Shown here: piece by piece, positions 1 to 5,115 of the stretch
Layout: each line of letters opens with the position of its first letter
How positions within the stretch are numbered: position 1 is the first letter of the stretch
Assembly: GCA_030145945.1 (NCBI GenBank)
Contig: JASLDK010000287.1
Coordinates: 1 to 5,115, forward strand
Length of the DNA stretch: 5,115 nt
From: Nocardioides sp.
GTDB taxonomy: Bacteria; Actinomycetota; Actinomycetes; Propionibacteriales; Nocardioidaceae
Direction: 5' to 3'
Notes under the pieces: generated by a model
The model's input: only the letters and a program-made list of their open reading frames with translations
The model's database searches: none
Told to the model about the DNA's origin: nothing
Program-made: the position numbers and the translations under genes

Positions 1-429
1 CCCTCGATGAAGCCGCGCGACGCCATCGCCTCCGCCGGCAAGACCCTGGTGGAGCTCTTCGGCCTCGCTCGCGAGCTGAACGTCGAGGCCGAGGGCATCG
101 ACATCGGCCCGTCGCCGGTCGACGAGCAGCTGGCTGCCGACTTCGCCCTCCCGGTCGAGGACCTGCAGCTGACCGTCCGGTCCTACAACTGCCTCAAGCG
201 CGAGGGCATCCACACCGTGGGTGAGCTCATCAGCCGCTCCGAGCAGGACCTGCTGGACATTCGCAACTTCGGTGCGAAGTCCATCGACGAGGTCAAGGCC
301 AAGCTGCACGAGATGGGTCTGTCCCTCAAGGACAGCGCCCCGGGCTTCGACCCGTCGGCCGCCCTGGCCAACTACTCCGACGACGAGGATGACGACGACG
401 AGTCGTTCATCGAGTCCGAGGAGTTCTGA
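1..429 (+). CDS. rpoA: RNA polymerase alpha subunit, C-terminal part (5' truncated)
   Basis: This is the C-terminal ~142 residues of the alpha subunit; the open frame runs in from the left edge, so roughly 200 residues (the assembly domain) are missing compared with the usual ~340. Alpha nucleates core RNA polymerase assembly, and its C-terminal domain binds UP-element DNA and activators. Counting from base 1, the end of the N-terminal domain and the linker occupy about residues 1-48. The alpha-CTD follows at about 51-110 with the family signature TVRSYNCLKREGI. The residues matching the E. coli DNA-binding determinant (R265, N268, C269, K298, S299) are present as R60, N63, C64, K93 and S94. 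The protein ends in a very acidic tail (run of D/E, then SFIESEEF), typical of actinobacteria. It lies 89 bases upstream of rplQ on the same strand, the conserved alpha-operon order. Identification is secure. Confidence 0.97.
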   Translation, partial: PSMKPRDAIASAGKTLVELFGLARELNVEAEGIDIGPSPVDEQLAADFALPVEDLQLTVRSYNCLKREGIHTVGELISRSEQDLLDIRNFGAKSIDEVKAKLHEMGLSLKDSAPGFDPSAALANYSDDEDDDDESFIESEEF

Positions 430-432
430 GTC

Positions 433-445
433 GTCCCTTCGGGAC
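433..445 (+). other. Small hairpin just after rpoA stop
   Basis: GTCCC (433-437) and GGGAC (441-445) are perfectly complementary around a TTC loop, four bases after the rpoA stop codon. The stem is only 5 bp and has no following T-run, so it is not a convincing terminator. It may stabilise the rpoA 3' end or be chance in GC-rich DNA. Confidence 0.3.
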
Positions 446-455
446 ATCAACCTCC

Positions 456-501
456 GGTACCTGACACGGCCGGATCTACACCTGGTACCTCATACGGCCG
501 G
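456..501 (+). repeat. Duplicated 18-base motif in the rpoA-rplQ spacer
   Basis: Two direct copies, GGTACCTgacACGGCCGG at 456-473 and GGTACCTcatACGGCCGG at 484-501, match at 15 of 18 positions and lie 28 bases apart start to start. Each copy holds two 6-base palindromes, GGTACC and CGGCCG. Because these are self-complementary, GGTACC of copy 1 can pair with GGTACC of copy 2, and CGGCCG likewise. The two pairings interleave, the topology of an H-type pseudoknot with connecting segments of 5, 11 and 5 bases. The second CGGCCG ends at base 500, where the purine-rich region before rplQ begins. The repeats are seen directly; a regulatory role is inference. Confidence 0.6.
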
Positions 502-516
502 GGAGAAATGAGAGAG
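500..516 (+). promoter_or_regulatory. Ribosome-binding region of rplQ
   Basis: A purine-rich stretch, GGGGAGAA (500-507) followed by GAGAGAG (510-516), precedes the rplQ ATG at 519. The best Shine-Dalgarno match, GGGGAG, is 13 bases from the ATG, longer than ideal, while GAGAG is about 4 bases away. An out-of-frame ATG at 508 lies between them. No TANNNT promoter element is seen in the spacer, so rplQ is probably read from the upstream operon promoter. Confidence 0.5.
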
Positions 517-518
517 CA

Positions 519-1094
519 ATGCCCAAGCCCAAGAAGGGCCCCCGCCTCGGCGGTGGCGCCGCGCACCAGCGCCTCATCCTGTCGAACCTGGCCACCGCGC
601 TCTTCGAGCACGGCCGGATCACGACGACCGAGGCCAAGGCCCGGCTGCTGCGGCCGTACGCCGAGAAGCTGATCACCAAGGCGAAGAAGGCCCACGCCGG
701 CGAGAACCCGCTGCACCAGCGCCGCGAGGTCCTCAAGGTCATCCGCGACAAGGGTGTCGTCCACAGCCTGTTCGAGGACATCGCCCCGACGTTCTCCGAG
801 CGTCCCGGTGGCTACACCCGGATCACCAAGATCGGCAACCGTGCGGGCGACAACGCCCCCATGGCGGTCATCGAACTGGTGACCGAGGCGTTCAAGCCGG
901 CTGCACCCAAGGCCGCCAAGGCTGCTCCGGCCGCCGAGGAGAAGGCTGTCGAGGAGGCTCCGGTCGAGGAGACCACCGCCGACGTCGAGGCCACGGAGGC
1001 TCCCGAGGCCGCTGCTGAGGAGACCGACGCTGCTGAGGCGACCGACGCCCCTGAGGCCGAGGCTGCTGACGCCGAGGCCACCGAAGAGGCCTGA
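519..1094 (+). CDS. rplQ: 50S ribosomal protein L17 with long acidic/alanine tail
   Basis: L17 is a large-subunit protein that sits near the exit-tunnel side of the 50S particle and contacts 23S rRNA. The 191-residue product has the full L17 core at residues 1-121: basic N-terminus MPKPKKGPRLGG, then AHQRLILSNLATALFEHGRITTTEAKA, and the closing YTRITKIGNRAGDNAPMAVIELV. Residues 122-191 form an extension rich in Ala, Glu, Thr, Asp and Pro, starting with a lysine-containing stretch (KPAAPKAAKAAP) and becoming strongly acidic. E. coli L17 has about 127 residues and lacks this tail; actinobacterial L17 proteins commonly carry one. The ATG at 519 begins exactly at the conserved MPKPKKG. It follows rpoA, the standard order, and is closed by a strong terminator 13 bases after its stop, so it ends the operon. 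The tail is probably disordered; its function is unknown. Confidence 0.97.
   Translation: MPKPKKGPRLGGGAAHQRLILSNLATALFEHGRITTTEAKARLLRPYAEKLITKAKKAHAGENPLHQRREVLKVIRDKGVVHSLFEDIAPTFSERPGGYTRITKIGNRAGDNAPMAVIELVTEAFKPAAPKAAKAAPAAEEKAVEEAPVEETTADVEATEAPEAAAEETDAAEATDAPEAEAADAEATEEA
1011..1046 (+). repeat. 18-bp tandem repeat in the L17 tail
   Basis: Bases 1011-1028 and 1029-1046 are adjacent copies differing at one position (A1021 versus C1039). They encode AAEETD then AAEATD, residues 165-176. Two more degenerate six-residue units follow (APEAEA, ADAEAT), so the end of the tail looks built from a six-codon unit that could expand or contract by slippage without breaking the frame. Confidence 0.7.
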
Positions 1095-1107
1095 GCACCA
1101 CAGCAAT

Positions 1108-1150
1108 CGATGGCCCGTCACCCGCGAGGGTGGCGGGCCATCGTGCTTTT
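1108..1150 (+). terminator. Intrinsic terminator of the rpoA-rplQ operon
   Basis: The left arm 1108-1123 pairs with the right arm 1128-1143 over 16 bp with a single T-G wobble (1118/1133), closed by a GCGA (GNRA-type) tetraloop at 1124-1127. The sequence TGCTTTT follows at 1144-1150. The long GC-rich stem and terminal T-run make this the clearest terminator in the window. Its T-run touches the region where the -35 of the ispH promoter would lie. Confidence 0.9.
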
Positions 1151-1172
1151 CGGGCAGCCCCGTTGCCGTCCG

Positions 1173-1178
1173 TAGAAT
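1173..1178 (+). promoter_or_regulatory. -10 element TAGAAT, predicted leaderless ispH promoter
   Basis: TAGAAT fits the actinobacterial sigma-A-type TANNNT -10 consensus. Exactly six bases separate it from the ispH ATG at 1185, so transcription would be expected to begin at or next to the A of the start codon. GGAG at 1179-1182 is only two bases from the ATG, too close to work as a Shine-Dalgarno. There is no clear -35; TTCGGG at 1149-1154 (18-base spacer) is the only candidate and recurs before ychF. Confidence 0.6.
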
Positions 1179-1184
1179 GGAGTC

Positions 1185-2201
1185 ATGTCGATCGACCTGG
1201 GAACGCCACGACTCCTCGAGGACGCGGACCGCGAGGTGTTGCTGGCAGCGCCGCGTGGCTACTGCGCCGGGGTCGATCGGGCCGTCGTGACGGTCGAGCA
1301 GGCGTTGGACCTCTACGGATCGCCCGTCTACGTCCGCAAGCAGATCGTGCACAACAAGCACGTCGTCGCCAACCTCGAGGCGCGCGGCGCGATCTTCGTC
1401 GAGGAGCTCGAGGAGGTCCCTGTCGGTGCGACGGTGGTCTTCTCGGCACACGGCGTCTCGCCGGCCGTCGTCAACGAAGCTGCCGAGCGTGAGTTGAAGA
1501 CGATCGACGCGACCTGTCCGCTGGTCACCAAGGTGCACCGCGAGGCGGTCCGCTTCGCTGCCGACGGCTACACCATCCTGCTGATCGGTCACGCCGGCCA
1601 CGAGGAGGTCGAGGGCACGGCGGGCGAAGCCCCCGAGCAGACCGTCCTCGTCGAGCACCCTGACGACGTCTACAACCTCGAGTTCCCGGCCGACGCCAAA
1701 CTCGCCTGGCTCTCCCAGACCACGCTGAGCGTCGACGAGACGATGGAGACCGTACGCCGCCTGCGGGCCAAGTTCCCCCAGCTGGAGGACCCGCCCAGCG
1801 ACGACATCTGCTACGCCACCCAGAACCGTCAGGTCGCGGTCAAGGAGATCGGCGCCGCTGCCGACCTGGTGATCGTGGTCGGCTCCGCCAACTCGTCCAA
1901 CTCAGTGCGGCTCGTCGAGGTCGCCCTGGAGGCAGGTGCCAAGGCGTCGTACCGCATCGACGACGTGAGCGAGCTGGACGAGACCTGGCTCGATGAGGCC
2001 GCCACCGTCAGCGTCACCTCGGGAGCCTCGGTTCCGGACCACCTGGTGACCGAGGTGCTGGCCTACCTCGCCGAGCGCGGCTACCCCGACGCTCGCGCTG
2101 TCCAGACCGCCGAAGAGACGCTCGCGTTCTCCCTCCCGAAGGAGCTGCACCGCGACCTCAAGGCCGCCGGACGCAGCACCAAGACAGCGGTGAAGCTCTG
2201 A
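1185..2201 (+). CDS. ispH: 4-hydroxy-3-methylbut-2-enyl diphosphate reductase (IspH/LytB)
   Basis: IspH is the last enzyme of the MEP isoprenoid pathway, reducing HMBPP to IPP and DMAPP with an iron-sulfur cluster in the cytoplasm. The 338-residue product is near full family length. The three cluster-binding cysteines are in their expected contexts: C27 (PRGYCAGVDRA), C111 (DATCPLVTKVH) and C209 (DDICYATQNRQ). Active-site residues matching E. coli H41, H124, E126, T167, S225 and N227 are visible as H56 (IVHNKHV), H139 and E141 (GHEEVEGT), a Thr of LSQTTLSVD (179/180), S234 and N236 (VVGSANSSNS). The ATG at 1185 is supported by the -10 hexamer six bases upstream and leaves a normal short N-terminal extension before the first motif. 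Its stop overlaps the next gene's start by one base (TGATG), so the two are probably co-transcribed and translationally coupled. Function is secure. Confidence 0.97.
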   Translation: MSIDLGTPRLLEDADREVLLAAPRGYCAGVDRAVVTVEQALDLYGSPVYVRKQIVHNKHVVANLEARGAIFVEELEEVPVGATVVFSAHGVSPAVVNEAAERELKTIDATCPLVTKVHREAVRFAADGYTILLIGHAGHEEVEGTAGEAPEQTVLVEHPDDVYNLEFPADAKLAWLSQTTLSVDETMETVRRLRAKFPQLEDPPSDDICYATQNRQVAVKEIGAAADLVIVVGSANSSNSVRLVEVALEAGAKASYRIDDVSELDETWLDEAATVSVTSGASVPDHLVTEVLAYLAERGYPDARAVQTAEETLAFSLPKELHRDLKAAGRSTKTAVKL

Positions 2202-2818
2202 TGGCCCGCTATCTCGACATCCACCCGGACAATCCGCAGCCACGGACCCTGCAGCAGATTGTCGCGGCCCTGCAGGACGACGCGCTGATCGCCTATCCCA
2301 CCGACTCCGGCTATGCACTGGGTTGCCGGATCGGCAATCGTGACGGTCGGGACCGGATCCTCAGGATCCGCGGACTCGACGACAAGCATCACTTCACCCT
2401 GGTGTGCCGCGACTTCTCGCAACTCGGCCAGTTGGTGCACGTCGACAATGCGGCGTTCCGGGCGATCCGCTCCGCAACACCAGGGCCCTACACGTTCATC
2501 CTCACCGCGATGCCCGAGGTCCCCAAGCGCCTGCTGCACCCGAAGAAGAAGACGGTCGGCGTCCGGATCCCCGACCACACCTTCGTCCAGGCACTGCTGG
2601 AGGAGTTGGGGGAGCCCCTGCTCACCTCCACGCTGATCCTGCCGGGCGAGACCGAGCCGCGCACGATGGGGTGGGAGATCAAGGAGGACCTCGACCACGA
2701 GGTCGACATCGTCGTCGACGCGGGCGACGTCCACCCCGAGCCGACCACTGTCGTCGACTGGTCCGAGGGCGCCCCCGAGGTCATTCGCCGCGGCGCGGGC
2801 GATCCCGACCGGTTCTGA
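2201..2818 (+). CDS. yciO: YciO-type YrdC/Sua5-domain protein
   Basis: The 205-residue product is a single YrdC-fold domain and resembles E. coli YciO along its whole length: it shares an IHPDNPQ start, YPTDSGYALGC (residues 32-42), RIRGL (55-59), FTLVCRD (65-71), TPGPYTFIL, a basic RLL..KKKTVGVR segment, QALLEELGEP and a C-terminal PTTVVDW..VIRRGAGD. YrdC-fold proteins bind ATP/AMP and threonylcarbamoyl-adenylate; TsaC/Sua5 members make this intermediate for tRNA t6A37. YciO is a distinct subfamily that, as far as I know, does not simply replace TsaC, so automatic naming as 'L-threonylcarbamoyladenylate synthase' is probably too specific. There is no C-terminal Sua5 domain. The start ATG overlaps the ispH stop, with GGTGAAG at 2189-2195 as a possible ribosome site inside ispH. 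It converges with the DUF6542-like gene. Family assignment is firm; the reaction is uncertain. Confidence 0.88.
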   Translation: MARYLDIHPDNPQPRTLQQIVAALQDDALIAYPTDSGYALGCRIGNRDGRDRILRIRGLDDKHHFTLVCRDFSQLGQLVHVDNAAFRAIRSATPGPYTFILTAMPEVPKRLLHPKKKTVGVRIPDHTFVQALLEELGEPLLTSTLILPGETEPRTMGWEIKEDLDHEVDIVVDAGDVHPEPTTVVDWSEGAPEVIRRGAGDPDRF

Positions 2819-2822
2819 CCTG

Positions 2823-2848
2823 CCGCTGACAGTCGCCTCCGTCAGCGG
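2823..2848. terminator. Hairpin between convergent genes (possible bidirectional terminator)
   Basis: CCGCTGAC (2823-2830) and GTCAGCGG (2841-2848) form a perfect 8-bp inverted repeat with a 10-base loop, in the 23-base gap between two convergent genes. The right arm contains the stop codon of the minus-strand gene (2842-2844). Neither side carries a T-run, so if it stops transcription it does so as a U-less hairpin or with Rho. The position suits a shared terminator. Confidence 0.5.
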
Positions 2849-3261
2849 GGGTGGCTGGCCAGGAACGAGCGGCGGACGGCCAGGATCGCCAGGCACACGG
2901 CGTATCCGATCACGAGCGCGATGCTGTGGTCGGCGAGTCCGGTGACGAACGCCCGGACCAGGCCGTCATCGACGCCGGCGATGGTCGCCGGATCAGTGCT
3001 GAACACCAGCATGGTCGTCGCCATCGCCAACGGCGGGAGTACGCCGACCGCGAAGAAGTCGGTCGACCGCACAGCCAGCGCCGCCCCCGTGCAGGCGAGC
3101 ACGAAGACGAGGTCGAACCATCCGTCGAGCATGCCCGCGATCAACAGGTCGATCACCGCAGCAGTGAAGAGCACGGCGAACGCCAGCGACGCGGCCTCGC
3201 TCCCGGGTCGATCGCCCGCCTCCCACAGGGTGCGGGGACGCTGGTGCAGCACGGTGCTCAC
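2842..3261 (-). CDS. DUF6542-like small integral membrane protein
   Basis: This 139-residue protein has four hydrophobic helices, at about residues 26-45, 48-64, 69-87 and 112-129. The N-terminal ~25 residues are polar with several arginines, and the C-terminus is basic (RRSFLASHPR). The segment GWFDLVFVLACTGAALAVRSTDFFAVGVLPPLAMA has the pattern I associate with actinobacterial DUF6542 proteins: a G-W/L-F..FV helix, an R-x-x-D turn, then a PPL helix. Similar membrane proteins lie beside lytB/ispH and ychF in other actinobacteria, including mycobacteria. No catalytic motif or signal peptide is visible and the function is unknown. The start is GTG at 3261, chosen because TAGCGT lies six bases upstream and the following residues are polar before the first helix. 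It is 68 bases downstream of xthA on the same strand but seems to have its own promoter. Confidence 0.8.
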   Translation of the reverse strand: MSTVLHQRPRTLWEAGDRPGSEAASLAFAVLFTAAVIDLLIAGMLDGWFDLVFVLACTGAALAVRSTDFFAVGVLPPLAMATTMLVFSTDPATIAGVDDGLVRAFVTGLADHSIALVIGYAVCLAILAVRRSFLASHPR

Positions 3262-3267
3262 ACCGCC

Positions 3268-3273
3268 ACGCTA
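3268..3273 (-). promoter_or_regulatory. -10 element TAGCGT, predicted leaderless promoter of the DUF6542-like gene
   Basis: Read on the minus strand, TAGCGT fits TANNNT and is followed by exactly six bases (GGCGGT) and the GTG start at 3261. No Shine-Dalgarno at proper spacing is visible. I see no good -35. The hexamer alone is weak evidence; the identical spacing seen before ispH and xthA strengthens it. Confidence 0.45.
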
Positions 3274-3292
3274 GGACCCCGCAGGCGCAGTT

Positions 3293-3311
3293 CGCGGCAC
3301 GGCGAGCCGCG
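3293..3311. other. Short GC hairpin downstream of xthA
   Basis: CGCGGC (3293-3298) and GCCGCG (3306-3311) form a 6-bp inverted repeat with a 7-base loop, 19 bases past the xthA stop. There is no T-run. It could weakly attenuate readthrough into the membrane-protein gene, but a 6-bp GC stem is easily expected by chance here. Confidence 0.25.
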
Positions 3312-3329
3312 CGTGTCGGTTCTCCGGGA

Positions 3330-4112
3330 TCACAGATCCAGGTCGACGACCACCGGAGCGTGGTCGGACGGCGCCTTGGGGAAGACCGTCGGGTCGCGTT
3401 CCTCGCGGTCGATGAAGGCGCCCGTGACCCGTTCGGCGAACGACGGCGACCCGAGCACGAAGTCGATCTTGAGGCCGCGGTCGCGCTCGAACCGCTGCCG
3501 GTAGTAGTCCCAATAGGTGTACGACGGGGCATGGGCGCGGGTGACCTCGGACCAGCCGCTGTCGAGGAATGCCTGGAAGGCGGCGCGCTCCGCTGGGGTG
3601 ACGTGGGTGGAGTTCTTGAACTGGGTGACGTCGAAGACGTCGTCGTCGGTCGGGCAGATGTTCCAGTCGCCGACCAGAGCGGTCGGCGTACCCAACCAGT
3701 CGGCGGATGCCTCGCGCAGACGGCCGAGCCAGTCCAGCTTGTAGGCGTAGTGCGGGTCGTCGGGCTTGCGGCCGTTGGGGACATAGAGCGACCAGATGCG
3801 TGCGCCGCCGCAGGTGGCGCCCAGAGCGCGCGCCTCGACCGTCGACGGATCACCGAAGCCGGGCTGGCCGGGGAATCCGACCTGGACGTCCTCGATCCCG
3901 ACCCGGCTGATCAGCGCGACACCGTTCCACTGGTTCAGCCCGTGCGCGACCACGTCGTACCCGCGTGCCTGCAGGCCCATCAGCGGCAGTTGGTCCTCGC
4001 GTGCCTTGGTCTCCTGGACGGCGAGCACGTCGATGTCGTGCCGCTCGAGGAAGGCTTCGACGCGGTCGATCCGCGTGCGCAGGGAGTTGACATTCCAGGT
4101 GGCGATCCGCAC
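3330..4112 (-). CDS. xthA: Exodeoxyribonuclease III (AP endonuclease, EEP family)
   Basis: Exonuclease III cleaves DNA 5' to abasic sites and removes blocked 3' ends and nucleotides in base-excision repair, using a divalent metal. The 260-residue product covers the whole exonuclease-endonuclease-phosphatase domain. Visible motifs in order are: ATWNVNSLRTR (N7), the metal ligand in LAVQETK (E34), NGVALISR (63-70), SLYVPNG with the catalytic-type Tyr (Y110), GDWNICP (D149, N151), LKIDFVL (D217) and the closing SDHAPV (D250, H251). GDWN replaces the more common GDFN/GDYN, and KID replaces RID; both keep the key acids. The start is GTG at 4112: the conserved MRIATWN begins there, TAACCT lies six bases upstream, and there is no Shine-Dalgarno. 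It is divergent from ychF across a 104-base spacer. No actinobacterial SOS-type operator was seen. Confidence 0.95.
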   Translation of the reverse strand: MRIATWNVNSLRTRIDRVEAFLERHDIDVLAVQETKAREDQLPLMGLQARGYDVVAHGLNQWNGVALISRVGIEDVQVGFPGQPGFGDPSTVEARALGATCGGARIWSLYVPNGRKPDDPHYAYKLDWLGRLREASADWLGTPTALVGDWNICPTDDDVFDVTQFKNSTHVTPAERAAFQAFLDSGWSEVTRAHAPSYTYWDYYRQRFERDRGLKIDFVLGSPSFAERVTGAFIDREERDPTVFPKAPSDHAPVVVDLDL

Positions 4113-4118
4113 CTGGAG

Positions 4119-4124
4119 AGGTTA
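4119..4124 (-). promoter_or_regulatory. -10 element TAACCT, predicted leaderless xthA promoter
   Basis: On the minus strand the sequence GGATAACCT is followed by six bases (CTCCAG) and the GTG start at 4112. TAACCT fits TANNNT with the last T at -7 from the start codon. A poor TGAACG match lies about 18 bases further upstream. No ribosome-binding sequence is present, which fits leaderless translation. Confidence 0.5.
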
Positions 4125-4145
4125 TCCGCACGCTCCCGGTGCCGT

Positions 4146-4177
4146 TCACCGACGCTGGCTTCCGGTGTGATCGGTGA
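4146..4177. repeat. Inverted repeat in the xthA-ychF divergent spacer
   Basis: TCACCGA (4146-4152) and TCGGTGA (4171-4177) are a perfect 7-bp inverted pair separated by 18 bases. A further CGGTG at 4163-4167 makes a direct repeat with CGGTG at 4172-4176, nine bases on. The site lies upstream of both divergent promoters, so it could be an operator or UP-like site, but half-sites this short may be chance. Confidence 0.35.
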
Positions 4178-4202
4178 TTCGGGCCCCTTCATGCTGCGCC
4201 CC

Positions 4203-4208
4203 TAGAAT
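4203..4208 (+). promoter_or_regulatory. -10 element TAGAAT, predicted leaderless ychF promoter
   Basis: This is the same hexamer as before ispH, here eight bases before the ychF GTG at 4217, within the range expected for initiation at or within two bases of the start codon. The sequence between (CAGCGCCC) has no Shine-Dalgarno. TTCGGG at 4178-4183 is a poor -35 candidate (19-base spacer), but the same hexamer occurs in the equivalent place before ispH. Confidence 0.55.
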
Positions 4209-4216
4209 CAGCGCCC

Positions 4217-5115
<899 letters not shown>

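Noticed and set aside
433..445. Hairpin after rpoA as a terminator separating rpoA from rplQ
   Set aside because: Only 5 bp and without a T-run, and no promoter is visible before rplQ, so the two are more likely co-transcribed.
508..510. ATG 11 bases before the rplQ start as an alternative start or leader peptide
   Set aside because: It is out of frame with rplQ, and its product matches nothing; the L17 signature MPKPKKG begins at the ATG at 519.
447..1658. A 403-codon open frame on the minus strand, opposite rplQ and the first half of ispH
   Set aside because: It is antisense to two firmly identified genes, is rich in Leu/Gly/Arg/Asp as expected from the complement of GC-rich codons, and has no recognisable domain. 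It is a shadow frame.
2201..2818. Naming the gene tsaC (main t6A synthase)
   Set aside because: The sequence tracks E. coli YciO from end to end, including IHPDNPQ and FTLxCRD, rather than TsaC or Sua5.
2081..2896. A 271-codon minus-strand open frame opposite the end of ispH and all of yciO
   Set aside because: It overlaps two conserved genes and the start of a real minus-strand gene's territory, and its composition fits a reverse-complement shadow.
3360..4205. A 281-codon plus-strand open frame opposite xthA
   Set aside because: The minus strand encodes a complete exonuclease III with all catalytic motifs; the plus frame has no family features.

Overview
This 5,115-base window is high-GC, densely packed chromosomal DNA from an actinobacterium. 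Three things point there: the strong G/C bias at third codon positions, the long acidic/alanine-rich tail on ribosomal protein L17, and the ispH - DUF6542-type membrane protein - ychF neighbourhood, which is also known from mycobacteria (the Rv1110-Rv1112 region). A Propionibacteriales/Nocardioides-like source is plausible but is only an impression from protein style. There are seven protein genes, two of them cut by the window edges. I see no rRNA, tRNA, mobile element or CRISPR array, and no gene-free stretch over about 105 bases.

Layout: (1) 1-1150 is the end of the large ribosomal-protein operon: the 3' part of rpoA, an 89-base spacer with a striking duplicated motif, rplQ with a repeat-containing tail, then a strong intrinsic terminator. 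(2) 1173-2818 is a two-gene unit, ispH and a yciO-type YrdC/Sua5-domain gene, overlapping by one base (TGATG). (3) 2823-2848 is a hairpin shared by two convergent units. (4) 2842-4112 lies on the minus strand: xthA (exonuclease III) followed downstream by a small DUF6542-like four-helix membrane protein. (5) From 4217 the ychF/OLA1-type ATPase runs out of the right edge; it starts with GTG and is divergent from xthA.

All genes are housekeeping or broadly conserved: transcription and translation (rpoA, rplQ, ychF), isoprenoid synthesis by the MEP pathway (ispH), possible tRNA/threonylcarbamoyl-AMP-related chemistry (yciO) and base-excision repair (xthA). I found no convincing new multi-gene system. 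The most interesting signals are regulatory. Four of the five genes outside the ribosomal operon have a TANNNT -10 hexamer 6 or 8 bases before the start codon and no usable Shine-Dalgarno sequence, which predicts leaderless mRNAs. The rpoA-rplQ spacer holds two copies of an 18-base unit, each with two palindromes, that could fold as an H-type pseudoknot ending at the rplQ ribosome-binding region. The direct junction rplQ-ispH, without truA, is also unusual compared with the common actinobacterial order.
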